A stretch of 64,000 nt of DNA from contig NZ_AKKC02000008.1 of NCBI RefSeq assembly GCF_000282095.2, positions 496,001 to 560,000 on the forward strand, in the 5' to 3' direction. The notes beneath the pieces were generated by a model. The model had not been told where the DNA came from, did no database searches, and was given only the letters and a program-made list of their open reading frames with translations. Position numbers and translations under genes: made by a program. This DNA comes from Rhizobium sp. CF080. GTDB taxonomy: Bacteria; Pseudomonadota; Alphaproteobacteria; Rhizobiales; Rhizobiaceae. The stretch's first letter is position 1; the number at the start of each line of letters is the position of its first letter. Positions 51,001-58,190 of this stretch are shown here, piece after piece.

Positions 51001-51498
51001 TCACGCGGCCTTCTTGGCAGCCGTGTTGACCGCGGTCTTGGCAAGGACCGTCAGAGCCTCGTCGGTCTTGCTTTCCTCGGCGAGCGTCTGTTCGAGAAGC
51101 GTTACGGCGTCCCGGTGGCCGAGTTGCTGAGCCCAGGCGCGCAGCGTGCCGTAGCGGCTGATCTCGTAATGTTCGACCGCTTGCGCTGCGGCGAGCAGAC
51201 CGGCGTCGAGAGCGGAAGTGCCCTTGAACTCGTCCAGGATTTCCTCGCCTTCTTCGATAATGCCGTCGATCGCCGGGCAGGTCTTGCCCTGGGCCCGCTT
51301 GCCGATGATCTCGAACACCTGCTTCAGGCGATCGATCTGGCCTTCGGTTTCTTCCCTATGCTTCTCGAATGCCGCCTTCAGCTTCGGATCCTGGGCACCG
51401 CGCGCCATCTTCGGCAGCGCCTTCACGATCTGGCGCTCGGCGTAATAGATGTCCTTGAGGGTTTCATGGAAAAGGTCGTCGAGGGTCTTGTTAGCCAT
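51001..51498 (-). CDS. Ferritin-like DUF892 (YciE/YciF-type) stress protein
   Basis: 165 residues beginning MANKTLDDLFHETLKDIYYAERQIVKALPKM, the typical opening of YciF-type DUF892 proteins. Further helices carry EKHREETEGQIDRLKQVFEIIG, CPAIDGIIEEGEEIL and AAAQAVEHYEISRYGTLRAWA, giving the Glu/His set of a ferritin-like four-helix bundle. AAGGAGAGAG precedes ATG 51498. An exact EcfG promoter with an inverted repeat in its spacer lies upstream. It is closer to the classical family than the paralogue at 3675-4187. Confidence 0.92.
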   Translation of the reverse strand: MANKTLDDLFHETLKDIYYAERQIVKALPKMARGAQDPKLKAAFEKHREETEGQIDRLKQVFEIIGKRAQGKTCPAIDGIIEEGEEILDEFKGTSALDAGLLAAAQAVEHYEISRYGTLRAWAQQLGHRDAVTLLEQTLAEESKTDEALTVLAKTAVNTAAKKAA

Positions 51499-51552
51499 TG
51501 GTCTCTCTCCTTGTTGATGGGTATTCTTATGGCAAGGGATTGCGAGGCACCT

Positions 51553-51577
51553 AACGAGCAGGTGCCTCACAGGTTCC
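51553..51577 (-). promoter_or_regulatory. EcfG-type promoter for DUF892, with an inverted repeat in the spacer
   Basis: Minus strand GGAAC (51577-51573), 16 bases, CGTT (51556-51553). GAGGCACCT and AGGTGCCTC (51545-51569) form a nine-base-arm inverted repeat centred on the promoter. Confidence 0.68.
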
Positions 51578-51584
51578 ACGGGGA

Positions 51585-51977
51585 TCAGTGCCTTTCGGGC
51601 GCAATCCGAAGATTGTTGCGGCAGGCGGTGACCCCCTCGATGTCGAGGAGGACCTCTTCTGCCCGGGTCTTGTCGGCAAGGTGGGCGACATAACCCTCCA
51701 GCCTTACCTCGCCGTTCTCCACGGAGACCGTCATGTTGGCCGGGTCGAGAAAGGCGTCCTGAGTCAGTTGCTGGTTTACGTCCCGTGCGATCAGATCGTC
51801 GGGCCGGTCGTAACCGCTCGGCCCCTTTCCGATCTGCTTTTCCTGTTCCGGTCCCTCAGCGAAGATATTGGCTTCGCCCTGAAGATAACCGCTCGGGCGG
51901 CTTTCTGCCGGGCCCTCCCACCGAGGCCATTGCGAGGTCTCGCCGGGACGGCCAGCTTTCGGCTGCTCATTCTTCAT
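51585..51977 (-). CDS. BON-domain protein
   Basis: 130 residues. A polar N-terminus (about 60 residues with Gly, Pro, Glu) precedes a BON domain: DLIARDVNQQLTQDAFLDPANMTVSVENGEVRLEGYVAHLADKTRAEEVLLDIEGVTACRNNLRI. No signal peptide. AAGGAGAAAGCC precedes the ATG at 51977. It is divergent from the 109-residue gene at 52124; the two EcfG promoters point away from each other with 12 bases between their -35 boxes. It ends close to the promoter of the downstream DUF892 gene. Confidence 0.87.
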   Translation of the reverse strand: MKNEQPKAGRPGETSQWPRWEGPAESRPSGYLQGEANIFAEGPEQEKQIGKGPSGYDRPDDLIARDVNQQLTQDAFLDPANMTVSVENGEVRLEGYVAHLADKTRAEEVLLDIEGVTACRNNLRIAPERH

Positions 51978-52020
51978 CGGCTTTCTCCTTCTCAGGGGGC
52001 ATGATCGCCCGCAGCGGAGA

Positions 52021-52045
52021 AACCCATGGTTGCCGGAAAAGTTCC
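52021..52045 (-). promoter_or_regulatory. EcfG-type promoter for the BON gene at 51585
   Basis: Minus strand GGAAC (52045-52041), 16 bases, GGTT (52024-52021). Confidence 0.6.
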
Positions 52046-52057
52046 GCGCGAGTTGAT

Positions 52058-52082
52058 GGAACCGGAACGCCCGAACCGCGTT
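52058..52082 (+). promoter_or_regulatory. EcfG-type promoter for the 109-residue gene
   Basis: GGAAC (52058-52062), 16 bases, CGTT (52079-52082): exact consensus. A second GGAAC at 52065 is out of register. Confidence 0.68.
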
Positions 52083-52123
52083 TAGGTCTTCAACTAGAAA
52101 ACTGCTTGCGACGGGAGAGAGAC

Positions 52124-52453
52124 ATGCAGGACAGGCTGAAGATTTATCGGCTGGTGCCGACGGCCGCGCCTAACGATCCGAACTGGCAGAACTCGCCGCC
52201 ACATGGCGAAGTAGTGGTCCGGGCCAAGACCGCCGGCGATGCGCGGCTCGTGGCGAGCCAGGCGGAACTGGATTTCATGGAAATCGATGCTTCGCCAAGC
52301 GAAGGCAATTCGACCGAAATGGCGAGCGCCTTCCGCAGCGACAAGCTCTATACGGTGATCGAGGATACGAGCTGCCGGTTCGCGCCGAACGGACCAAGGG
52401 GCGTGATCGGTGGCCGTGTGCGCATCGACAACGTGGTTTCAACCCAGCTCTGA
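52124..52453 (+). CDS. Hypothetical stress-region protein (109 residues)
   Basis: A soluble, mostly beta-looking protein starting MQDRLKIYRLVPTAAPNDPN and containing GEVVVRAKTAGDARLVASQAELDF. No named domain is recognised. GGGAGAGAGAC precedes ATG 52124, and an exact EcfG promoter lies 40 bases upstream. The frame continues open far upstream but crosses the divergent BON gene's promoter, so the internal ATG is preferred. It ends 18 bases before the convergent NepR-like gene. Confidence 0.7.
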   Translation: MQDRLKIYRLVPTAAPNDPNWQNSPPHGEVVVRAKTAGDARLVASQAELDFMEIDASPSEGNSTEMASAFRSDKLYTVIEDTSCRFAPNGPRGVIGGRVRIDNVVSTQL

Positions 52454-52471
52454 CCGGCGTGGCGGAGAGAG

Positions 52472-52651
52472 TCAGTCGGCGTGGCCGTCGATCTTTTCGT
52501 TGAGCGCCTTCTGCAGTTCGCGGGCCAGTTCGAGCAGACGATCAGGAACGTCTTCCTTTTCAATTTCGGTCAGAAGAACCGAGACCTGACGGCTGACCCG
52601 CCGTCCCATCCTGATGTCTTCTTCCGCAAGCGGAGTGTTCTGTTTCGTCAT
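52472..52651 (-). CDS. NepR-like small protein (candidate anti-sigma factor)
   Basis: 59 residues, just under common ORF cut-offs. The segment DIRMGRRVSRQVSVLLTEIE then EDVPDRLLELARELQKAL resembles the two-helix NepR core, whose hallmark is VPDRFLxLLxxL after an IGxxLRxxYDEV helix. NepR binds EcfG and is released by phosphorylated PhyR. The first helix is less typical here (no Tyr-Asp), so it may be a degenerate or specialised form. GAGGTCGGG precedes ATG 52651. No phyR is nearby and no EcfG promoter precedes it; the EcfG-like gene is 4.9 kb downstream. Confidence 0.55.
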   Translation of the reverse strand: MTKQNTPLAEEDIRMGRRVSRQVSVLLTEIEKEDVPDRLLELARELQKALNEKIDGHAD

Positions 52652-52789
52652 CCCGACCTCTGATGCGTCCCCACCGGAATATCCGATGCCGCTACCATAT
52701 CCGCCCGTTATAACCCTATATCAGCTCCCATACATCAATAGGGTCGATCCCGGATATCCCGAAAAAGTCACAGAGGAAAAATGAAATAA

Positions 52790-52815
52790 GGCGACCTCCT
52801 ATCCGGGAAGCCGCC
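52790..52815. terminator. Hairpin downstream of the 66-residue gene
   Basis: GGCGAC (52790-52795) and GCCGCC (52810-52815). As minus-strand RNA the stem pairs fully with one G-U and is followed by TTATTTCATTTTT; as plus-strand RNA it has one mismatch but is followed by CTTTTTG. It may stop transcription from either side. Confidence 0.45.
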
Positions 52816-52843
52816 CTTTTTGTTCCAAAGATTTTTAAAAAGG

Positions 52844-53065
<222 letters not shown>

Positions 53066-53075
53066 TCATCCCGAA

Positions 53076-53101
53076 AACGGTTTGGATCGTGCGTTTGTTC
53101 C
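53076..53101 (-). promoter_or_regulatory. EcfG-type promoter for the 66-residue gene
   Basis: Minus strand GGAAC (53101-53097), 17 bases, CGTT (53079-53076): exact consensus. Its -35 abuts that of the ku promoter with no gap. Confidence 0.7.
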
Positions 53102-53127
53102 GGAACCAAGCGAAGGCAGCGCGGGTT
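53102..53127 (+). promoter_or_regulatory. EcfG-type promoter for ku (53153)
   Basis: GGAAC (53102-53106), 17 bases, GGTT (53124-53127). Transcription would start near 53134, just before AAGGAG and the GTG start. Confidence 0.65.
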
Positions 53128-53152
53128 ATCGGGCAAACGAAGGAGTTTTCCC

Positions 53153-53953
53153 GTGGCACCGCGCGTATTCTGGAAAGGTTATCTGAAGCTCTCGCTCGTC
53201 ACCTGCCGGGTGACGATGACGCCGGCTATCTCCGAAGGGGCCAAGGTGCGGTTCCACAACATCAACCGCAAGACCAACAATCGCGTCCTCAGCCAGTATG
53301 TCGATGCCGAGACCGGCGAGGCGGTCGAGGACGAAGATCAGGTCAAGGGCTATCCGAAGGGCGAAAACGACTATGTTCTCCTGGAAGACGAGGAGATCGA
53401 GGATGTCGGGTTGGAAAGCACCCGCACCATCGATATCGAGACTTTCGTGTCATCAGGCTCGATCGACTGGATCTGGTACGACCGGCCGCACTATCTGGCG
53501 CCCGACGACGAGGTGAGCGCAGAGGCCTTCGCGGTGATCCGTGAAGCCATGGCGAAGACCAATACCGGCGGCATTGCCCGGCTCGTCATGTATCGTCGCG
53601 AGCGGGCGGTTCTGCTGCTGCCCAAGGACAAGGGGATCGTCGTATGGACCTTGCGGTACGGCGACGAAGTGCGCGACGCCGACGAATACGCCGTCGAAGA
53701 ACCGAAGGAAAAGGCTGATGTCGAGCATCTGGCGATGATGAAGAAGATCATCGACGAGCGCACCGAAGCCTGGAAGCCTTCCATGGCGGACGACCCCGTC
53801 CAGGACCGGCTGCTCGAAATCATCGCCGAACGCAAGAAGAGCCGCAAGACCAGGAAGAAGGTCGAGGAGAAGGCGCCGGAGCGCAGCAGCAATGTGATCG
53901 ATATCACCGCCGCGCTGAAGAAGAGCCTGGAAGCTGAGCGAAAGGGGCGGTGA
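53153..53953 (+). CDS. Ku-type DNA end-binding protein (first copy)
   Basis: 266 residues beginning with GTG (MAPRVFWKGYLKLSLVTCRVTMTPA), AAGGAG seven bases upstream. Conserved Ku core: VRFHNINRKTNNRV, VKGYPKGENDYVLLEDEEIE, IDWIWYDRPHYLAPDDEVSAEAFAVIREAM and a Lys-rich C-terminus. Bacterial Ku forms a ring on broken ends and recruits LigD. The gene stands alone here, divergent from a small stress gene, and is distinct from the ku of the ligD operon. In Sinorhizobium meliloti several Ku proteins exist, some under RpoE2 control, which matches the EcfG promoter here. Confidence 0.92.
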   Translation: MAPRVFWKGYLKLSLVTCRVTMTPAISEGAKVRFHNINRKTNNRVLSQYVDAETGEAVEDEDQVKGYPKGENDYVLLEDEEIEDVGLESTRTIDIETFVSSGSIDWIWYDRPHYLAPDDEVSAEAFAVIREAMAKTNTGGIARLVMYRRERAVLLLPKDKGIVVWTLRYGDEVRDADEYAVEEPKEKADVEHLAMMKKIIDERTEAWKPSMADDPVQDRLLEIIAERKKSRKTRKKVEEKAPERSSNVIDITAALKKSLEAERKGR

Positions 53954-53962
53954 GACACCCTG

Positions 53963-53985
53963 ATCTCCCCCTTTGCGGGGGAGAT
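53963..53985. repeat. Partial RIME-like hairpin between ku and ligD
   Basis: ATCTCCCCC-TTTGC-GGGGGAGAT: nine-base arms, related in sequence to the left arm of the RIME-like element at 23342. It lies between the convergent ends of ku and ligD and may act as a shared terminator. Confidence 0.6.
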
Positions 53986-54014
53986 TGGCAAGACGCACCG
54001 TCTCGCCTCAGCCT

Positions 54015-56531
54015 TCACCGTTTCTTCTTCATTTTGAACTCGATCACCGCTTCCGCTTTGCGAAAATCCCCCCAGGGATCCTTCGTCTGCTGGGCAACGC
54101 GCGCCGGGGCGTTAATGACCGTGAAATAGTTGGGGCCGATCGCGCCGCCGAGCTCGTCCCACCCGACCGGCATGGAGACCGGTGCGCCGGGCCGGGCACG
54201 GGTGGAATAAGGAGCTACCGCGGTGTTGCCGCGGCCGTTGCGCAGGTAGTCGATGAGGATCTTGCCGCTTCGCTTCGACTTGGTAATCGTCGAGACATAT
54301 TTGTCGGGATCGTCGCCGGCCATGCCGTCGGCCAGCGCCTTCATCGCCGCCTTCACCTCCGGCCATTCCGCCTTGGGTTTGACGGGTGCGACGACGTGCA
54401 GGCCCTTGCCGCCCGAAGTCTTGACGAAGGCGACCAGCCCCATATCCTCGAAACGGCGCTTCACGTCATGGGCCGCGGCAATGATATCGGTCCAGGACAC
54501 GCCTTCGCCGGGGTCGAGGTCGATATTGACCATGTCCGGCTTTTCCCAGTCGTCGAGATTGGAACCCCAGGGGTGGATTTCCAGCGTCGCGCCTTGAACA
54601 AGGCCGAGCAGCCCGTCGAGGTTGCGGATGGTAATATCCTCTTCCGCCGGATCGGCGGGGTCCTTCACGAGCACGGCGTTCTTGGTCATGCCCTTCCAGC
54701 CATGTTTCTGGAAGAAAAGCTGACTGCCGATGCCGTCGGGACCCCGCAAAAGCGCCAGCGGGCGGTTGACGACGAAGGGCGCCATCAGCCGCCAGACTTC
54801 GGTGTAATAGTCCGCAAGCCCGGCCTTGGTCACGCCGACGTCCGGCCAGTAGACCCGATCCGGATGGGTGAGATTGACCGTCCGCTTCGGCGGCTTGGAT
54901 TGTTCCGCTACGTTCACTGGCCCTCCTTCCCGGACGATATCCTTCGGGTCCTTATCTTCGCGCAAGCCCCGGAAGGCCGCATGGCGGATATGCGCATCCG
55001 CCGTCCAACCGCGGAATTCCACTTCCGCCACCAGTTGGGGCCTGACGAAAACGACGTCCTTCTTTTCCACCCCGACGAGCTTTTCGTCAAACGGGCTTTC
55101 GTTGGCCTGGATCTCGTTGAGGCGCTTGAAGAGCGATTGCGCCACGGCATTCGAATAACCGGTGCCGACGCGGCCAGCATGCCGCAGCCTTCCCTTGTCG
55201 TAATATCCCATGACCAGCGATCCGATCGCGGTCCTGGACACGGAGGAGGGGACAAACCCCGCGACCACGAATTCCTGCCGGGCCGAACATTTCGACTTCA
55301 CCCAGTCGCGGCCGCGGCCGGGTCGATAAGGCGCATCCGCGATCTTGGAGATGATGCCTTCGAGGCTCAGCCGGCAGGCATGTTTCAGTACCAGCCCGCC
55401 TTCGTCGCCGAAATGCTCGCTGTAGCGCAACGCCGGGCCGCTGTCGGCCAGCAGGGTTTCGAGCGCCTCCTTTCGCTTCAGGAGTGTTGCGCCGGTCAGG
55501 TCGTAGCCGTCGATATGCAGCAGGTCGAAGGCGTAGAAGGTGAACCGGTCGTCCCGGCCTTCGCTGAGATCCTGTTGCAGCAGGGAAAAATCGGTAGCGC
55601 CAGAACCTGCCTCGACCGCCACTTCGCCATCGATGATCGCGCCGGAAGCGGCAAGCTTTGCGAATTCCGCAACGATCTCCGCGCCGAATTTGTGCGTCCA
55701 GTCGAGCCCGGTCCGCGTCAGCAGTGTCACCTTGCCGTCAGCGATACGCGCCTGAAGTCGATAGCCGTCCAGCTTGATCTCGTGGACCCAACGCTTGCCG
55801 GAGGGGGCACCCTTCACCAGCGTCGCCAGTTGGGGCTCGATGAAATCCGGAAGTTCGGCTTTCCTGACACCTTTGATCTCAGAAACTGCAATGTCGGATT
55901 TTTCCGGTTCGGGAACAGGCCTAGCTTTCGTTTTCGATTTGGCGGCACCCTTGGCCGCCGATCCCTCGCGGCCCCAGATGTCGTCGAGCGTCTTGCCGGT
56001 TTTCACCGAAAGCGGCATTTCCTCAAGAATGTCCTTGTCGCCCTCGGCGCGGGCGAATTCGTCCTCGCCTTTGACCAGCAGCCAGTTTTCGCGCTTTTCG
56101 CCTTGCCGCTGGGCCATGCGGATGAGGTGCCAGCGGCCTTCGAGCTTCTCGCCTTTTAGCTCGAACTCCATGTGGCCTTTCTTGTAGGCCTTGTGAGGAT
56201 CGCCGATCGGTTCCCAGGTGCCGCGATCCCACAACAGCACCGCTCCGGCGCCGTAATTGCCCTTCGGGATCATGCCTTCGAAACCACCATAATCGAGCGG
56301 GTGGTCTTCCACATGCACCGCCAGCCGCTTTTCGCCCGGTACGAAGCTCGGGCCGCGGGTGACGGCCCAGCTTTTCAGCACGCCATCCATCTCCAGCCGG
56401 AAATCGTAATGCAGGCGGGTGGCGTCGTGTTTCTGGATCACGAAACTGTTGCCCGATGCCTTGGCCTTGCGGCCGTGGGGTTCCGGCGAAACCTTGAAGT
56501 TCCGCTTCTGGTTATAGGTTTCGAGCGCCAT
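54015..56531 (-). CDS. ligD: ATP-dependent DNA ligase D (phosphoesterase-ligase-polymerase fusion)
   Basis: 838 residues in three domains. The 3'-phosphoesterase comes first (about 30-160; FVIQKHDATRLHYDFRLEMDG). The ATP ligase is in the middle (about 220-520), with the nucleotidyl-Lys in EIKLDGYR near residue 253 and DGEVAVE. The AEP-type polymerase is last (about 550-830; LTHPDRVYWPD, NIDLDPGEGVSW). This order is the usual one in alphaproteobacteria. It fills and seals double-strand breaks with Ku. The ATG at 56531 starts two bases after the upstream ku stop, so they are translated as one unit. Confidence 0.95.
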   Translation of the reverse strand: MALETYNQKRNFKVSPEPHGRKAKASGNSFVIQKHDATRLHYDFRLEMDGVLKSWAVTRGPSFVPGEKRLAVHVEDHPLDYGGFEGMIPKGNYGAGAVLLWDRGTWEPIGDPHKAYKKGHMEFELKGEKLEGRWHLIRMAQRQGEKRENWLLVKGEDEFARAEGDKDILEEMPLSVKTGKTLDDIWGREGSAAKGAAKSKTKARPVPEPEKSDIAVSEIKGVRKAELPDFIEPQLATLVKGAPSGKRWVHEIKLDGYRLQARIADGKVTLLTRTGLDWTHKFGAEIVAEFAKLAASGAIIDGEVAVEAGSGATDFSLLQQDLSEGRDDRFTFYAFDLLHIDGYDLTGATLLKRKEALETLLADSGPALRYSEHFGDEGGLVLKHACRLSLEGIISKIADAPYRPGRGRDWVKSKCSARQEFVVAGFVPSSVSRTAIGSLVMGYYDKGRLRHAGRVGTGYSNAVAQSLFKRLNEIQANESPFDEKLVGVEKKDVVFVRPQLVAEVEFRGWTADAHIRHAAFRGLREDKDPKDIVREGGPVNVAEQSKPPKRTVNLTHPDRVYWPDVGVTKAGLADYYTEVWRLMAPFVVNRPLALLRGPDGIGSQLFFQKHGWKGMTKNAVLVKDPADPAEEDITIRNLDGLLGLVQGATLEIHPWGSNLDDWEKPDMVNIDLDPGEGVSWTDIIAAAHDVKRRFEDMGLVAFVKTSGGKGLHVVAPVKPKAEWPEVKAAMKALADGMAGDDPDKYVSTITKSKRSGKILIDYLRNGRGNTAVAPYSTRARPGAPVSMPVGWDELGGAIGPNYFTVINAPARVAQQTKDPWGDFRKAEAVIEFKMKKKR

Positions 56532-56533
56532 GA

Positions 56534-57382
56534 TCAGCTCGCCTTTCTCTGCGGGGCGGCAGTCTTACGAGATACGGTTTTCTTGGCGGGCTTATTCGGT
56601 CCAGTCTTCTTGTCGCCGGCGCTTTGGCGCAGTGCATCGAGCAGGCTGGAAACCTTTTTCGGTTCCGGCTTCGGCTTCTTCTTGAGCTTGCGGCCCTCGA
56701 TCTTCGCCTTGATCAGCTCGGCGAGCGCTGCCTCGTATCGATCGTCGAACCCGGCCGGATCGAACTCGCCGCGCTTGGTGTCGATGATGTGCTCGGCGAG
56801 ATCGAGCATCTCGCCCTCGATCTCGAAGCTCTTGATGTCGGAGAAGATTTCCTTGGCCGGCCGCACTTCGTAGTCGTAGTTGAGCGTGCTGGCGGTCATG
56901 CCCTGTTCGCTTGGGCGGATAAGCACTGTCCGCAGCCGCCGGAAGAGCACCGTGCGGGCAAGTGCTGCGACATTCTTTTCGCTCAGCCCCTTGCGGATCA
57001 ACTCGAAGACTTCCGCGGCGGGTTTGTCGGCTGGCGCCAGGTAATAGGGGCGATCGATAAAGATGGTGTCGATGCCGTCGCAGGGTATGAAGGTTTCGAG
57101 CTCGAGGGTCTTGTCGCTCTCCGGCACCGCCGCCTTCACCTCGTCCGGCTCGAGAAAGACGTATTGGCCGCTCGAAACCTCGTAACCCTTGACGATGTCG
57201 TCGCTTTCGACCTGCCTGCCGGTATCGGCGTCGACCATCTGGCGATGGACGCGGTTGCCCGTCTCCCGATTGATGATGTGAAAGCTGACACGGTCGGATG
57301 TCGAGGCGGCCGTGTAGAGGGCCACCGGGCAGCTCAGCTCTCCGACCTTCAGATACCCTTTCCAGTTTGCACGCGGCGCCAT
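56534..57382 (-). CDS. Ku-type DNA end-binding protein (second copy, ligD operon)
   Basis: 282 residues beginning MAPRANWKGYLKVGELSCPVALYTA after GGGAG. The Ku core is clear: VSFHIINRETGNRVHRQMVDADTG, VKGYEVSSGQYVFLEPDEVKA, IDTIFIDRPYYLAPADKPAAEVFELIRKGL. The C-terminus is a long Lys/Pro tail that usually contacts DNA or LigD. It is co-transcribed with ligD and corresponds in position to ku2-ligD2 of Sinorhizobium meliloti. The in-frame extension to 57451 contains the EcfG promoter and is rejected. Confidence 0.93.
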   Translation of the reverse strand: MAPRANWKGYLKVGELSCPVALYTAASTSDRVSFHIINRETGNRVHRQMVDADTGRQVESDDIVKGYEVSSGQYVFLEPDEVKAAVPESDKTLELETFIPCDGIDTIFIDRPYYLAPADKPAAEVFELIRKGLSEKNVAALARTVLFRRLRTVLIRPSEQGMTASTLNYDYEVRPAKEIFSDIKSFEIEGEMLDLAEHIIDTKRGEFDPAGFDDRYEAALAELIKAKIEGRKLKKKPKPEPKKVSSLLDALRQSAGDKKTGPNKPAKKTVSRKTAAPQRKAS

Positions 57383-57419
57383 ATCAGAACTCCCGGCAGA
57401 ACTCAGTGAAAGCCTTATC

Positions 57420-57445
57420 AACAGGCCTGCCGGCCTGTTTGTTCC
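57420..57445 (-). promoter_or_regulatory. EcfG-type promoter for ku-ligD, with an inverted repeat in the spacer
   Basis: Minus strand GGAAC (57445-57441), 17 bases, TGTT (57423-57420). AACAGGCC-TGCC-GGCCTGTT (57420-57439) is a perfect eight-base-arm inverted repeat filling the spacer and -10. Confidence 0.58.
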
Positions 57446-57498
57446 GCGCAAGCGACAAGGGTTTCTGTCAGGAAGATGAACAGGGCATTCATCTTAGG

Positions 57499-57524
57499 GG
57501 AACCAAATACGCAAGGCGTGCGTT
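57499..57524 (+). promoter_or_regulatory. EcfG-type promoter for the EcfG-like sigma gene
   Basis: GGAAC (57499-57503), 17 bases, CGTT (57521-57524): exact consensus, pointing to positive autoregulation. Confidence 0.7.
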
Positions 57525-57570
57525 TGCCCCCGTCATTCCAGCCATGAAGACTTCGGAGAGGTAGGCAACG

Positions 57571-58077
57571 GTGTCTGAATCACAGTTGAATGGTGATCCT
57601 GCACGTGCAGACATAGTGAGGCTAATTCCGGCTCTCCGCGCATTTGCCCGTACTTTCTGCCGCAATCCCAGCGATGCAGACGACCTGGTGCAGGAGACGC
57701 TGATGAAGGCGCTCGCCAATCTCGACAAGTTCGAGCCGGGCACCAAGCTGAAGAGCTGGCTCTTCACCATCATGCGCAACACCTTTTATACGCGCATCAA
57801 GGTGCTTGGCCGCGAGGCTCCGGGGATAGAGGAGAACATTTCGGGGGATACGCCGGTTGCAGCAAACCAGGAGATGGCGGCCAGAGCCCGCGAGGTCCAG
57901 CGGGCACTTCAGAAACTCCCGCCGCACTACCGCGAAGTGCTGACGCTGGTCGCGATCCTTGGAGAAAGCTACGAGGCGGCGGCCGAGATCTGCGACTGCG
58001 CGGTCGGCACGGTGAAAAGCCGCCTCAATCGGGCGCGGCATCAAATTCTGCAGGAATTGGGGGAAGAAACGAACTGA
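57571..58077 (+). CDS. ecfG: EcfG-like ECF sigma factor (general stress response)
   Basis: 168 residues, GTG start after GGAGAGG. Region 2 reads IPALRAFARTFCRNPSDADDLVQETLMKALANLDKFEPGTKLKSWLFTIMRN, the strongly conserved opening of EcfG/RpoE2 sigma factors; region 4 is LPPHYREVLTLVAILGESYEAAAEICDCAVGTVKSRLNRAR. It should direct RNA polymerase to GGAAC-N16/17-CGTT promoters, which abound around it. Unlike the standard locus, no phyR or nepR is adjacent, so it may be a second, dispersed EcfG paralogue. A 22-residue peptide gene follows 39 bases later. Confidence 0.85.
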   Translation: MSESQLNGDPARADIVRLIPALRAFARTFCRNPSDADDLVQETLMKALANLDKFEPGTKLKSWLFTIMRNTFYTRIKVLGREAPGIEENISGDTPVAANQEMAARAREVQRALQKLPPHYREVLTLVAILGESYEAAAEICDCAVGTVKSRLNRARHQILQELGEETN

Positions 58078-58116
58078 TCTGCCGCAATCCCGCAGCTCAG
58101 TTTTTTGGAGGTCGTC

Positions 58117-58185
58117 ATGAAATTTATGTTGATTGCGGCGGTGGTCGTCCTGGTGACGATCGCCCCGGTTTTTGCGTTCATCTAG
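58117..58185 (+). CDS. 22-residue membrane peptide downstream of the sigma gene
   Basis: Starts MKFMLIAAVVVLVTIAPVFA and ends with FI before TAG. It is a single hydrophobic helix or a signal-like sequence. GGAGG lies six bases before the ATG, and it is 39 bases after the EcfG-like sigma gene on the same strand, so it is likely co-transcribed from the autoregulated promoter. Too short to be found by normal gene callers. Function unknown; a membrane-located regulatory peptide is only a speculation. Confidence 0.5.
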   Translation: MKFMLIAAVVVLVTIAPVFAFI

Positions 58186-58190
58186 GCCGA

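Noticed and set aside
53973..56159. A 728-codon plus-strand frame opposite ligD
   Set aside because: Shadow of ligD; the minus-strand product has all three LigD domains.
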